Shown here one piece after another: positions 41,641 to 49,836 of a stretch of 64,000 bases of DNA. A model generated the notes under the pieces. The model saw nothing but the letters and a program-made list of their open reading frames with translations. It did no database searches and was not told the origin of the DNA. Location: contig NZ_RAPE01000002.1 of assembly GCF_003651245.1 (NCBI RefSeq), positions 62,001 to 126,000 of the forward strand, given 5' to 3'. Made by a program: the position numbers and the translations under genes. Within the stretch, counting starts at the first letter, position 1. Each line of letters begins with the position of its first letter. The DNA comes from Roseovarius spongiae. GTDB taxonomy: Bacteria > Pseudomonadota > Alphaproteobacteria > Rhodobacterales > Rhodobacteraceae.

Positions 41641-42135
41641 GTGGCCGTGCGCCGCTGCCTGCCCTGGCCGGACGCGCGGCTGCGCACCCCCGCCCCTCCG
41701 GTGGAGGCGATCACCGACGCGATCCGCGCCACCTGGGCCGACATGATCGACACGATGGAGGCGATGCCGGGCGTCGGCCTCGCCGCGCCGCAGATCGGGG
41801 TGATGCTGCGCCTTGCGGTCATCGACGCGAGCGAGACGCGCGGGCAGGCGGTGTGCATGGCCAACCCCGAGATCCTGCACGCAAGCGTTCATCTGCGCAG
41901 CCACGAGGAGGCCAGCCCGAACCTGCCCGGCGTCTCGGCCAAAATCGAGCGCCCCCGCGCCGTCACCCTGCGCTTCCTGAACGCGGCGGGCGAGATCGAG
42001 GAGCGCGACTTCGTCGGCCTCCGGGCCACCTCGGCGCAGCATCAGATCGACCATCTCGAAGGGCGGATGTTTTTCGACCGGCTGGGCCGCGTGAAACGCG
42101 ACATGCTGCTGCGCCGGGCGCGCAAGAAGGGCTGA
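41641..42135 (+). CDS. Peptide deformylase-like protein with degraded active site
   Basis: 164 residues from a GTG at 41641. Motif 1 is kept ([11 protein letters not shown]). Motif 2 reads EEASPNLPG, so the metal-binding Cys is gone. Motif 3 reads QHQIDHLEG, with the catalytic Glu replaced by Gln. Two of the three metal or catalytic functions are therefore missing, and deformylase activity is unlikely. It sits four bases after a complete def gene and upstream of fmt. A regulatory or binding role is possible. Confidence 0.87.
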   Translation: MAVRRCLPWPDARLRTPAPPVEAITDAIRATWADMIDTMEAMPGVGLAAPQIGVMLRLAVIDASETRGQAVCMANPEILHASVHLRSHEEASPNLPGVSAKIERPRAVTLRFLNAAGEIEERDFVGLRATSAQHQIDHLEGRMFFDRLGRVKRDMLLRRARKKG

Positions 42136-42164
42136 GCGATGCGCCTGTCGCGAACGCCGGATTC

Positions 42165-42183
42165 GAGTATTCTGCAAATACTC
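42165..42183. repeat. Half-element hairpin between def paralogue and fmt
   Basis: The left arm of the dispersed element (CGAGTATT at 42164) is followed by its own inverse: GAGTATT-CTGCA-AATACTC, a perfect 7-bp stem. It looks like two opposed half-copies. Confidence 0.5.
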
Positions 42184-42224
42184 AACTGCAACAGGGCGGC
42201 AGGCGGGCCGCCGGGGAGGGTGTG

Positions 42225-43130
42225 ATGCGGGTGATCTTCATGGGAACGCCGGATTTCGCGGTTCCGGCGCTCGACGCGCTGGTCGCGGCCGGGCACGAGA
42301 TCGCCGCCGTCTACAGCCAGCCGCCCCGCCCCGCCGGGCGCGGCAAGAAGGATCGCCCGACCCCGGTGCACGCCCGCGCCGAAGCGCTGGGGCTGCAGGT
42401 GCGCCACCCGGTTTCGCTGAAGACGCCCGAGGCGCAGGCGGCATTCGCCGCGCTCGAAGCCGATATCGCGGTGGTGGTGGCCTACGGGCTGATCCTGCCG
42501 CAGGGGGTGCTCGACGCTCCGGCGCATGGCTGTCTCAACATTCACGCCTCGCTCCTGCCGCGCTGGCGCGGGGCGGCGCCGATCCATCGCGCGATCCTGG
42601 CCGGCGACGCCGAGACCGGCGTTTGTATCATGCGGATGGAGGCGGGGCTCGACACCGGGCCGGTGCTCTTGCGCGAGGCGACGCCGATCGGGGAGGAAGA
42701 GACGACCGGCGCGCTGCATGACAGGCTTTCAGGGATGGGCGCGCGGCTCATCACGGAAGCGCTGGCGCAGTTCGACACGCTCGAGCCGGAGCCGCAACCG
42801 GCAGAAGGCGTGACCTATGCCGCCAAGATCGACAAGGCCGAGGCGCGCGTCGACTGGACGCGGGATGCGGTCGAGGTGGACCGGCTGATCCGCGGCCTTT
42901 CACCCTTCCCGGGCGCCTGGTGCGAGATCGATGGCCAGCGGGTCAAACTGCTGGGCTCGAAGCTGGCGGAGGGCGAGGGCGCGCCGGGCGAGGTGCTGGA
43001 CGACGAGCTCTCGATCGCCTGCGGGCGGGGGGCGGTGCGGCTCTTGCGGCTGCAACGCGCGGGGCGCGCGGCGCAGGATGCAGAAACCTTCCTGCGCGGC
43101 ATGAGCGTACCGCGCGGCGCGCGGATCTGA
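42225..43130 (+). CDS. fmt: Methionyl-tRNA formyltransferase
   Basis: 301 residues. [20 protein letters not shown] opens the formyltransferase domain, and [20 protein letters not shown] and [14 protein letters not shown] are catalytic-region signatures. The C-terminal domain (about 205-301) binds tRNA. It adds the formyl group to initiator Met-tRNA. The GGGGAGG ribosome site lies seven to eight bases before ATG 42225. Third gene of the def operon. Confidence 0.97.
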   Translation: MRVIFMGTPDFAVPALDALVAAGHEIAAVYSQPPRPAGRGKKDRPTPVHARAEALGLQVRHPVSLKTPEAQAAFAALEADIAVVVAYGLILPQGVLDAPAHGCLNIHASLLPRWRGAAPIHRAILAGDAETGVCIMRMEAGLDTGPVLLREATPIGEEETTGALHDRLSGMGARLITEALAQFDTLEPEPQPAEGVTYAAKIDKAEARVDWTRDAVEVDRLIRGLSPFPGAWCEIDGQRVKLLGSKLAEGEGAPGEVLDDELSIACGRGAVRLLRLQRAGRAAQDAETFLRGMSVPRGARI

Positions 43131-43147
43131 ACACGAAAGGACATGGC

Positions 43148-43390
43148 ATGTTTCCAGTCTTGATCGGCACAGTGGTGATCGCCGGAATCGTCGGCTACCT
43201 TTCGGAGAAAACCGGGTTCACCCGCAATGGTTACCTGCAATCCATCATCATCTGCGTGGGCGGCGCTTTTCTGTTCTATTTCGTGCGGATCATGTTCGGC
43301 ATCAGGTTCGGGACGCCCGGAATCGACGCGGTCCTGTCCTCCATCGGCGCGTTGATCATCGTGCCGACCCATTGGCGCGGGCGGCGCTGA
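43148..43390 (+). CDS. Small membrane protein, GlsB/YeaQ/YmgE-like
   Basis: 80 residues. Three hydrophobic segments (about 2-17, 29-47, 56-72) with a central glycine pattern resemble the transglycosylase-associated YeaQ/YmgE family, whose function is poorly known. AAAGGACA lies just upstream of ATG 43148. It follows fmt by 17 bases and converges with the TRIC-family gene. Confidence 0.68.
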   Translation: MFPVLIGTVVIAGIVGYLSEKTGFTRNGYLQSIIICVGGAFLFYFVRIMFGIRFGTPGIDAVLSSIGALIIVPTHWRGRR

Positions 43391-43396
43391 GGCCGC

Positions 43397-44038
43397 TCAG
43401 GCGCGCGGCGGGCGTCCCTTGTAGACCGGCAGGGACCAGCCGAACAACAGCGATCCCGCACGCAACGCCCAGGTCGCCAGACCGCACGCCCCGAGCGCCA
43501 CGACCCGGTCGATCCCGCCTCCGTCCAGCAGCGCCGCCAGCAGCGCGCCCGCAAAGGCCGCACTGACATAGAGTTCGCCCTGGTGCAGCACGAGGGGCAC
43601 CTCGCCTACCACCACGTCGCGCATCAGCCCGCCCATGCAGCCGGTCATGATGCCCATCAAGACCACGATCAGCGGCGGCTGCGCCATCGCCAGCGCCACG
43701 GCGACCCCGGCGGGCACCGCCACGGCAAGGGCGAAACTGTCCAGCCATATCAGCCACCGCTTGCGGCTCTCGACAAGGTGCGCGGTGAAGAACACCACCA
43801 GCGCCGCCGCCACGGCGATCAGGATATAGGTCGGGTCACCGATCCAGAAAACCGGATCGCGCTGGATCACCACGTCGCGCAAAGTCCCGCCGCCCACCGC
43901 CGTGAGACAGGCGATAAAGGCGAATCCGACAAGGTCGAGCTGCGCGCGGCTGGCCACCAGCGCGCCGGTCAGCGCAAAGACCAGCACCGCGGCGTAATCG
44001 AGATACTGCGCATAGGCGAAGACGGGCAGGGCGCTCAT
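43397..44038 (-). CDS. Trimeric intracellular cation channel family protein (UPF0126/TRIC)
   Basis: 213 residues, about seven TM helices in two repeats. Each repeat has the glycine/arginine signature: [20 protein letters not shown] in the first and [19 protein letters not shown] in the second. Bacterial TRIC homologues form potassium-permeable trimers. The start overlaps the rnhA stop as ATGA. Confidence 0.9.
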   Translation of the reverse strand: MSALPVFAYAQYLDYAAVLVFALTGALVASRAQLDLVGFAFIACLTAVGGGTLRDVVIQRDPVFWIGDPTYILIAVAAALVVFFTAHLVESRKRWLIWLDSFALAVAVPAGVAVALAMAQPPLIVVLMGIMTGCMGGLMRDVVVGEVPLVLHQGELYVSAAFAGALLAALLDGGGIDRVVALGACGLATWALRAGSLLFGWSLPVYKGRPPRA

Positions 44039-44505
44039 GTTTCGGGGTTCCGGGCGGGCTTGAACGGCGCCATCCCCGCACGGGCGAGTTCGTCCGCGCG
44101 CTCGTTCTCGGGGTGGCCGGCGTGCCCCTTGACCCATTCCCATGTCACCTCATGGCGCGCCTGTGCTGCGTCAAGGCGCTGCCACAACTCGGCGTTCTTC
44201 ACCGGCTTCTTCGCCGAGGTGCGCCAGCCGTTGCGCTTCCAGCCGTGGATCCAGCCGGTGACGCCGTTCTTAACGTATTGGCTGTCCGTCACGATGGTAA
44301 GCGTGCTGGGCCGGTCGAGCACTTCCAGCGCGGAAATCGCCGCCATCAGCTCCATCTGGTTGTTGGTCGTCTCGGGCGCGCCGCCGCTCAGCTCGCGCTC
44401 CTTGACCACGCGACCGTCGTCGACCGCCCGCATCAGCACGCCCCAGCCGCCGGGGCCGGGATTGCCCGAACAGGCGCCGTCGGTATAGGCGACAAGTTCA
44501 ACCAT
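44035..44505 (-). CDS. rnhA: Ribonuclease HI
   Basis: 156 residues. [17 protein letters not shown] carries the first catalytic Asp, [14 protein letters not shown] the Glu, [10 protein letters not shown] the second Asp, and [18 protein letters not shown] the final His/Asp pair. It degrades RNA in RNA-DNA hybrids. It overlaps the methyltransferase gene upstream by 8 bp and the channel gene downstream by 4 bp. Confidence 0.97.
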   Translation of the reverse strand: MVELVAYTDGACSGNPGPGGWGVLMRAVDDGRVVKERELSGGAPETTNNQMELMAAISALEVLDRPSTLTIVTDSQYVKNGVTGWIHGWKRNGWRTSAKKPVKNAELWQRLDAAQARHEVTWEWVKGHAGHPENERADELARAGMAPFKPARNPET

Positions 44506-45094
44506 CCGCGAGGATCACGACCCAGGGGTCGTCGCTGCCGCTAAGCCCCTTGCCGCGGCCAGTGACGCCGGGGCCGGGCACGAACCCGGCATCCCGCAAC
44601 AGCGCGCGCAGCTCGGCCTCGGTGTAATAGGTATAGAGCCGGCCCAGCGAATCGCGGCGTTCGCTGCGGCCGGTCTTCATCCCGATGTGAAACACGCCGC
44701 CCGGTTTCAGCGCCGTCCGCAGCGCCGCCAGATGCCGGGGCAGGTCCGCCCGGGCGGCGTGCAGCAGGCTGAAATTGGCCCATATCCCGTCGTAGAGAGC
44801 GTCGCCCGCGATGTCGTCGAATCGCGCCCGCCACGCGGTCACGCCGGGATGGCGCGCCGCCATCGCGACCATCTCCGCGACCGCGTCGATCGCGTCCACC
44901 CGGAACCCCGCATCGGCCAGCGCCGCCGCCGCTCCGCCGGGGCCGCAGCCGAGGTCAAGCGCGCGCCCCCCCGCAGGAAGCGCGGCCATGAACCGGGCAA
45001 GGTGGCGGTTGGTCTCGGCGTCCGCCTCGAACAGCGCGGCGTAGTCATCGGCCTTCGCGCCGTAAACCGCGAGGGTTTCGTCATCCGCGCTCAT
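44498..45094 (-). CDS. Class I SAM-dependent methyltransferase
   Basis: 198 residues. The SAM-binding motif I is [20 protein letters not shown] (about residues 45-64), followed by the acidic [23 protein letters not shown] is motif III. The substrate is unknown. It overlaps the DUF3429 gene by 4 bp, within a chain of five overlapping minus-strand genes running from ispH to the TRIC channel. Confidence 0.9.
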   Translation of the reverse strand: MSADDETLAVYGAKADDYAALFEADAETNRHLARFMAALPAGGRALDLGCGPGGAAAALADAGFRVDAIDAVAEMVAMAARHPGVTAWRARFDDIAGDALYDGIWANFSLLHAARADLPRHLAALRTALKPGGVFHIGMKTGRSERRDSLGRLYTYYTEAELRALLRDAGFVPGPGVTGRGKGLSGSDDPWVVILADG

Positions 45095-45540
45095 GCAAAG
45101 GCCCCGACGGCGAGGCAGGCCAGCACGACCGCGCTCAGCATCACGCGCAACTCCATCCACCAGGGCGGCGTCGCGCCGTGGCGCCAGAACAGCCAGTCAA
45201 GGCCCAGCAGCCCGATGAACCCGGCCATGAGCGAAATGCCCGCCCCGGTTGGCCCGCCCCCGGTCATCAGGAACGCCCAGAGCGCGGGGATCACCGAGAG
45301 CGCGTAACCCGTCGGCGCCCGCGCCGCGTCCAGCTTCGCCGCGAATCCCCAGAGCACGCCGGACATGAAGGCGAGGATGATCGCGCCGTAGAACAACATG
45401 ACGTAGGGGCCCGCAAACCGCGCCCCGATATTTCTGACGGTCCACATCCCCAGATCGGGCAGCAACACCGTCACCGCCCCCCAGACGAAAGGGATCAGCC
45501 CGGCGAGGCCGAGAAGCAGGGGCGCGCGGGGGATGCTCAC
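45091..45540 (-). CDS. DUF3429 family membrane protein
   Basis: 149 residues with about five TM helices. [20 protein letters not shown] and [19 protein letters not shown] fit the DUF3429 pattern. Function unknown. Coupled by 4-bp overlaps to ispH upstream and the methyltransferase downstream. Confidence 0.85.
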   Translation of the reverse strand: MSIPRAPLLLGLAGLIPFVWGAVTVLLPDLGMWTVRNIGARFAGPYVMLFYGAIILAFMSGVLWGFAAKLDAARAPTGYALSVIPALWAFLMTGGGPTGAGISLMAGFIGLLGLDWLFWRHGATPPWWMELRVMLSAVVLACLAVGAFA

Positions 45541-46487
45541 GCAGGCTCTCTCAGTATGCGGGGCACCTTGAACTCGACGTTCTCGGTGGCGGTCTCGATC
45601 TCGGTCACGGTCACGTCATAGCGCGCCTGCACGGTCTCGATCACCTCGTTGACCAGCACCTCGGGGGCCGACGCCCCGGCGGTCAGCCCGAGGCTGCGTA
45701 TCCCGTCAAGCGCGCGCCAGTCGATATCGCCGGCGCGCTGCACCAGTTGCGCATAGGAACACCCTGCGCGCGCGCCCACCTCGACCAGGCGGCGGGAGTT
45801 GGACGAATTGGGCGCCCCCACGACAAGGATTGCGTCGACATGCGGCGCCATCGCCTTGACGGCCTCCTGCCGGTTGGTGGTGGCGTAGCAGATGTCTTCC
45901 TTGTGCGGCCCGCGGATGGATGGGAACCGCGCCCTGAGCGCGGCTACGATCCCGGCGGTGTCGTCGATCGACAGCGTCGTCTGCGTCACGTAGGCGAGCT
46001 CGTCTGCGTCGCGCACCTCGAGCGTGGCCACATCCTCGGGCGTTTCGACCAGCAGCACCGCGCCCTCGGGCAACTGCCCCATCGTGCCGATCGTCTCGGG
46101 GTGGCCGGCATGGCCGATCATCACGATCTGCAAGCCCGCCTCATGGTGGCGCGCCGCCTCGATATGCACCTTGGAGACCAGCGGGCAGGTGGCGTCGACA
46201 TAGACCATCTCGCGCCGCGCGGCCTCGGCCGGAACGGCCTTGGGCACGCCGTGGGCGGAAAAGATCACCGGGCGGTCGTCGGGACATTCCTCGAGCGTCT
46301 CGACAAACACCGCGCCCTTGGCCCGCAGGTCGTCCACCACGTATTTGTTGTGCACGATCTCGTGCCGGACATAGACCGGCGCCCCCCATTTGCCGATCGC
46401 CATTTCCACGATCTTGATCGCCCGATCCACGCCGGCGCAGAAGCCGCGCGGCGCCGCGAGGTAGAGGGTGAGGGGTTGCTTGGTCAT
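45537..46487 (-). CDS. ispH: 4-hydroxy-3-methylbut-2-enyl diphosphate reductase
   Basis: 316 residues. The three cluster-binding cysteines are visible in [24 protein letters not shown] and [11 protein letters not shown]; conserved [14 protein letters not shown] and [11 protein letters not shown] are also present. IspH is the last, 4Fe-4S enzyme of the MEP pathway to IPP and DMAPP. It is the first gene of a minus-strand operon, divergent from the FAD oxidoreductase gene. Confidence 0.97.
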   Translation of the reverse strand: MTKQPLTLYLAAPRGFCAGVDRAIKIVEMAIGKWGAPVYVRHEIVHNKYVVDDLRAKGAVFVETLEECPDDRPVIFSAHGVPKAVPAEAARREMVYVDATCPLVSKVHIEAARHHEAGLQIVMIGHAGHPETIGTMGQLPEGAVLLVETPEDVATLEVRDADELAYVTQTTLSIDDTAGIVAALRARFPSIRGPHKEDICYATTNRQEAVKAMAPHVDAILVVGAPNSSNSRRLVEVGARAGCSYAQLVQRAGDIDWRALDGIRSLGLTAGASAPEVLVNEVIETVQARYDVTVTEIETATENVEFKVPRILREPA

Positions 46488-46611
46488 GACGGCACTCCTT
46501 GGCGGCAGAGGTAAGGGCTATGGCCGCTATCGTCCAGAGGCGATGCGCCTTGACGTCCCCCGCATTCGCCGCGCAACGATGGGCGGGCGGCAGGCGCAGA
46601 AGGAGGCAAAG

Positions 46612-47748
46612 ATGCAGCGATACGACCTGGCCATTGTTGGCGGCGGCATCCTGGGGCTGGCGCACGCGTTGCACGGCGCGCGCGCGGGCCTGCGCGTGGC
46701 GGTGTTGGAGCGCGGCGCGCGCGCCGACGGCGCATCGGTGCGCAACTTCGGCATGTTGGCGATTGTCGCGCAGCGCCCGGGCGCGCAGCTGGACAGCGCG
46801 CGCGCCGCGCTGTCGACATGGCAGGAGGTCGCGGCGGCGGCGGGCATCGCGATGCGCCGGGCGGGCTGCCTGTTCGTCGCGCGCCACGACGCCGAGATGA
46901 CGGTGCTCGAGGAGGGCGCGGCGCAGGCCGGATCGCAAGGCCATGATTTCACGCTGCTCGACGCCGAGGCGGCCCATGCCCGCGCGCCGGGTTTGCGGCG
47001 GGACACGGTGCTGGGCGGGCTGTACAGCCCGGACGCCTGGAAGCTCGATCAGCGGGGCGCGCTGGCCCGGCTCTCGGACTGGCTGGCGCGCGCCCACGGC
47101 GTCGCGTTCCATTTCGGAACCGAGGTGTTGGCGGCGGGGGAGGGCCGGGTCGAGACGGCCGCCGGCAGTTTCGGCGCGGATCACGTCGTGCTGTGCGGCG
47201 GCGAAGACTTCGCCACGCTCTTCCCGGACGCCTGGGCGCAGAGCGGCGTCGACGTCTGCCGGTTGCAGATGCTGCGCACCGCGCCGCAGCCGGCGGGCTG
47301 GCGGCTCGGGCCGTTCGTGCTCGGCGGGCTCAGCCTCGCGCGCTACGACGCCTTTGCCGATTGCCCCGGCCTGCCCCAGCTGCGCGCGCATCAGCAGGCG
47401 CATCAGGCGGATGCGCTGGCGCATGGCGTGCATGTCATCGCCGCCCAGGAAGAGGACGGAAGCGTCACGCTGGGCGATTCGCATCATTACGGCGCGGACG
47501 CCGCGCCGGCCGATCCGGCTGAGGTCGACGAAATCATCCTGCGCGAATTCGGCGGGATGCTGGACCTGCCGGAACCCGCCATCGCGCGGCGCTGGGTCGG
47601 CCGTTACGCGCATCTTCCGGGGCAGGAGGTGCTGACGCTCGCCCCGGCGAAGGGCGTCACGGCGGTCACCGTGACGAACGGTCAGGGGATGACCCACGGG
47701 TTCACCATCGCCGCGCGGACGATCGCCGGGATCGTGAAGCAGGCGTGA
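46612..47748 (+). CDS. FAD-dependent oxidoreductase of the DAO family (TIGR03364-like)
   Basis: 378 residues. YDLAIVGGGILGLAHALHGA is the FAD Rossmann motif and GASVRNFGMLAIVAQRPG the next family block. RRWVGRYAHLPGQEV and VTNGQGMTHGFTIAARTIAG are near the C-terminus. The TIGR03364 clade is elsewhere tied to aminophosphonate breakdown, but no phosphonate gene adjoins it here, so substrate is open. AGGAGGCAAAG lies before ATG 46612. Confidence 0.82.
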   Translation: MQRYDLAIVGGGILGLAHALHGARAGLRVAVLERGARADGASVRNFGMLAIVAQRPGAQLDSARAALSTWQEVAAAAGIAMRRAGCLFVARHDAEMTVLEEGAAQAGSQGHDFTLLDAEAAHARAPGLRRDTVLGGLYSPDAWKLDQRGALARLSDWLARAHGVAFHFGTEVLAAGEGRVETAAGSFGADHVVLCGGEDFATLFPDAWAQSGVDVCRLQMLRTAPQPAGWRLGPFVLGGLSLARYDAFADCPGLPQLRAHQQAHQADALAHGVHVIAAQEEDGSVTLGDSHHYGADAAPADPAEVDEIILREFGGMLDLPEPAIARRWVGRYAHLPGQEVLTLAPAKGVTAVTVTNGQGMTHGFTIAARTIAGIVKQA

Positions 47749-48077
47749 TTCGCGCGCCTCAGAAGATGCCAGACCGAGACACGCGACACGGCTATCGGCT
47801 TTTTTGGTAGTGCCCGATGCCACGCTCGCCGGTCACGCGCACGTCACGGAATTGTCCGTCAGGAATCAAAAAATTTCGGGCCGCGAAAAGAAAGATCGCC
47901 CCCGGCGCACAGGCGACGGGGGCGACAGGCAAAGCCGTTGTGAAATGCCCGGGCTTGCAGTGGTCTGACTTACCCGGACCTCGCGGGACGTTGCCGTCCC
48001 CGAGGGCGCGCGCAATCGCGGAAGAAGCAGCGCCAGCGATCAGGGTCGATCGCCCGCGCCACGCCATGGCCCGCCGG
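47749..48077. other. 329-bp convergent gap without a supported gene
   Basis: The gap between the FAD oxidoreductase and the NYN gene holds a T-run at 47789-47794, an A/T-rich patch at 47869-47877 and the hairpin at 47896-47925. Short open frames exist, but none has a ribosome site or recognisable protein. Confidence 0.55.
47896..47925 (-). terminator. Probable rho-independent terminator for the NYN gene
   Basis: On the minus strand a perfect 9-bp stem TCGCCCCCG / CGGGGGCGA encloses a 12-base loop and is followed by TCTTTCTTTTCG. It lies about 150 bases after the NYN gene stop, so the transcript would have a long 3' end. Confidence 0.6.
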
Positions 48078-48650
48078 TCAGTCCTGATCCGCCATCTCTT
48101 CCGAGCGATCGTGCTGAGGTTCGCGCGGCGGACGGCCGATCACCTCCTTGAGATCCTCCAGCTCGATGAAATTGTCGGCTTGGCGGCGCAGCTCGTCCGA
48201 GATCATCGGCGGATGGCTGCGGATCGTGGAGACGACCGAAACCCGGACGCCCTGGCGTTGCAGGCTTTCGACAAGGGGGCGGAAATCCCCGTCGCCGGAA
48301 AACAGGACCATATGATCGACGCGCGGCGCGAGTTCCATCGCGTCCACGGTCAGTTCTATGTCCATGTTGCCCTTGACCTTCCGCCGGCCCTGGCTGTCGG
48401 TGTATTCCTTGGCCGGCTTGGTGATCATCGCGTAGCCGTTGTAATGCAGCCAGTCTACCAGCGGGCGGATCGGCGAATAGTCGTCGTTTTCCAGCAGCGC
48501 CGTGTAGTAGGAAGCGCGAAGCAGTTTGCCGCGGCGCATGAATTCGGATCGCAAGAGCTTGTAATCGATGTCGAACCCCAACGCCTTGCCGGCGGCGTAG
48601 AGATTCGAGCCGTCGATGAACAGCGCGAGCCGCTCGTCCTTGTAAAACAT
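48078..48650 (-). CDS. NYN domain protein (LabA/DUF88 family, probable RNase)
   Basis: 190 residues. ALFIDGSNLYAAGKALGF has the first conserved Asp and Asn, KGNMDIELTVDAME the central Asp, and VLFSGDGDFRPLVESLQRQG the Asp pair of the PIN-like NYN metal site. SYYTALLENDDYSP is also conserved. Bacterial NYN proteins are thought to cut RNA. ATG 48650 follows AAAGGACATTTTG. Confidence 0.9.
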   Translation of the reverse strand: MFYKDERLALFIDGSNLYAAGKALGFDIDYKLLRSEFMRRGKLLRASYYTALLENDDYSPIRPLVDWLHYNGYAMITKPAKEYTDSQGRRKVKGNMDIELTVDAMELAPRVDHMVLFSGDGDFRPLVESLQRQGVRVSVVSTIRSHPPMISDELRRQADNFIELEDLKEVIGRPPREPQHDRSEEMADQD

Positions 48651-48782
48651 CAAAATGTCCTTTCGAATGCTTTAACCGCCCTTCCCGGGATGGATGTGAG
48701 TGGTGGTGGTGAAGGTGACGGATGATGCGGGTTACGTAGGCCGTGTAATCCGGAGCGACAAGCCCGTAACGCAGGAGTGAAC

Positions 48783-49358
48783 ATGTCTGACGCCACGGAA
48801 ACCGGCAGTTTTCTGATCGCGCTGGGCGGAAACCTGCCCAGCGCGCTGGGCCAGCCCGAGCGCACGCTGCACGCGGCGCTCGATGCGCTGGAGCGGGCGG
48901 GATGTCGCGACATGACGGTCAGCCGCTTTTATCGCACGCCCTGTTTCCCCCCCGGCGCAGGGCCGGATTACGTCAATGCGGCCGCGGGGTTCACCCGCTC
49001 CGGCGGGCCGCATGCGTTGCTTGAGTTGCTGCACAAGGTCGAAGCGGATTTCGGGCGCGAACGGGTGCGGCGCTGGGGTCGGCGGACGCTCGATCTGGAC
49101 CTGCTGGCGGCGGGGGACGCGGTGCTTCCTGATGCGGCAACTTGCCGCAGGTGGTGCGATCTGCCGCCCGACCGTCAGGCCGAAACCGCCCCTGACCGGC
49201 TGATCCTGCCGCATCCGCGCATGCAGGACCGCGCCTTCGCGCTGGTCCCGCTCGCGGACGTCGCGCCGGACTGGCGGCACCCGGTTCTCGGGACAAGCGT
49301 GCGCGAGATGCTCGACGCGCTGCCCGCTTCGGAACGCGCGGCGGTCGTCGCGCTCTGA
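48783..49358 (+). CDS. folK: 2-amino-4-hydroxy-6-hydroxymethyldihydropteridine diphosphokinase
   Basis: 191 residues. FLIALGGNLPSALGQPERTL, SRFYRTPCFPPGAGPDYVNA, VEADFGRERVRRWGRRTLDL and ILPHPRMQDRAFALVPL follow the HPPK order, including the Asp pair binding Mg-ATP. It makes the pyrophosphorylated pterin for folate synthesis. AGGAG sits five bases before ATG 48783; a GTG two codons earlier is less likely. Confidence 0.95.
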   Translation: MSDATETGSFLIALGGNLPSALGQPERTLHAALDALERAGCRDMTVSRFYRTPCFPPGAGPDYVNAAAGFTRSGGPHALLELLHKVEADFGRERVRRWGRRTLDLDLLAAGDAVLPDAATCRRWCDLPPDRQAETAPDRLILPHPRMQDRAFALVPLADVAPDWRHPVLGTSVREMLDALPASERAAVVAL

Positions 49359-49433
49359 TTCGTCGCTTGTAAATCCCGAGGCAAGGGCGTAAATACGGGC
49401 CTTCCTGCAGATGATTCAGCCCCCGGAGGTCTC

Positions 49434-49793
49434 ATGGCCCGCGTAACGACCGAAGATTGCGTCGACAAGGTTCCCAACCGTTTCGATCTGGTGATGCTGG
49501 CCGCGCACCGCGCGCGCGAGATCGCCGCAGGCGCGCCGCTGACCGTGGACCGCGACAACGACAAGAACCCCGTCGTCGCCCTGCGCGAGATCGCCGAGGA
49601 AACCCAGAGCGCCGAGGACCTGCGCGAACGGCTGATCGAAAGCAACCAGACCGAGATCGAGGTCGACGAACCCGAGGACGACAACATGTCGCTGCTGCTC
49701 GGCGGGGGCGGCGAGGCCGACAAACCCCAGGACGACGACCTGTCCGAGGAAAAGCTGCTGCGCGCGCTGATGGAGGCGCAGGGCCAGGGCTGA
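49434..49793 (+). CDS. rpoZ: DNA-directed RNA polymerase omega subunit
   Basis: 119 residues. [20 protein letters not shown] and [12 protein letters not shown] are the conserved omega core; the acidic C-terminal extension ([16 protein letters not shown] onward) is common in Rhodobacterales. Omega aids polymerase assembly and contributes to a ppGpp site, fitting its place directly before the (p)ppGpp enzyme. Confidence 0.97.
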   Translation: MARVTTEDCVDKVPNRFDLVMLAAHRAREIAAGAPLTVDRDNDKNPVVALREIAEETQSAEDLRERLIESNQTEIEVDEPEDDNMSLLLGGGGEADKPQDDDLSEEKLLRALMEAQGQG

Positions 49794-49799
49794 CGCCCG

Positions 49800-49815
49800 G
49801 TCCCCTGCGGGGGAC
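49800..49815. other. Short hairpin between rpoZ and the RelA/SpoT gene
   Basis: GTCCCC-TGCG-GGGGAC, a 6-bp stem with a 4-base loop, flanked by CGCCCGG and ACCGGGGCG, which can extend the pairing. It could attenuate read-through or protect the rpoZ message. Confidence 0.4.
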
Positions 49816-49836
49816 TCGAACCGGGGCGCGCGCCGC

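Noticed and set aside
47792-48067. 91-codon minus-strand frame in the gap after the NYN gene
   Set aside because: It runs through the terminator-like hairpin and has no ribosome site or recognisable motif.
49800-49831. Possible tRNA T-arm (GGTTCGAGTCCCC on the minus strand) between rpoZ and the RelA/SpoT gene
   Set aside because: The flanking bases do not form a 5-bp T-stem, and no acceptor, D or anticodon arm is present in the 43-bp gap. A simple hairpin explains it.
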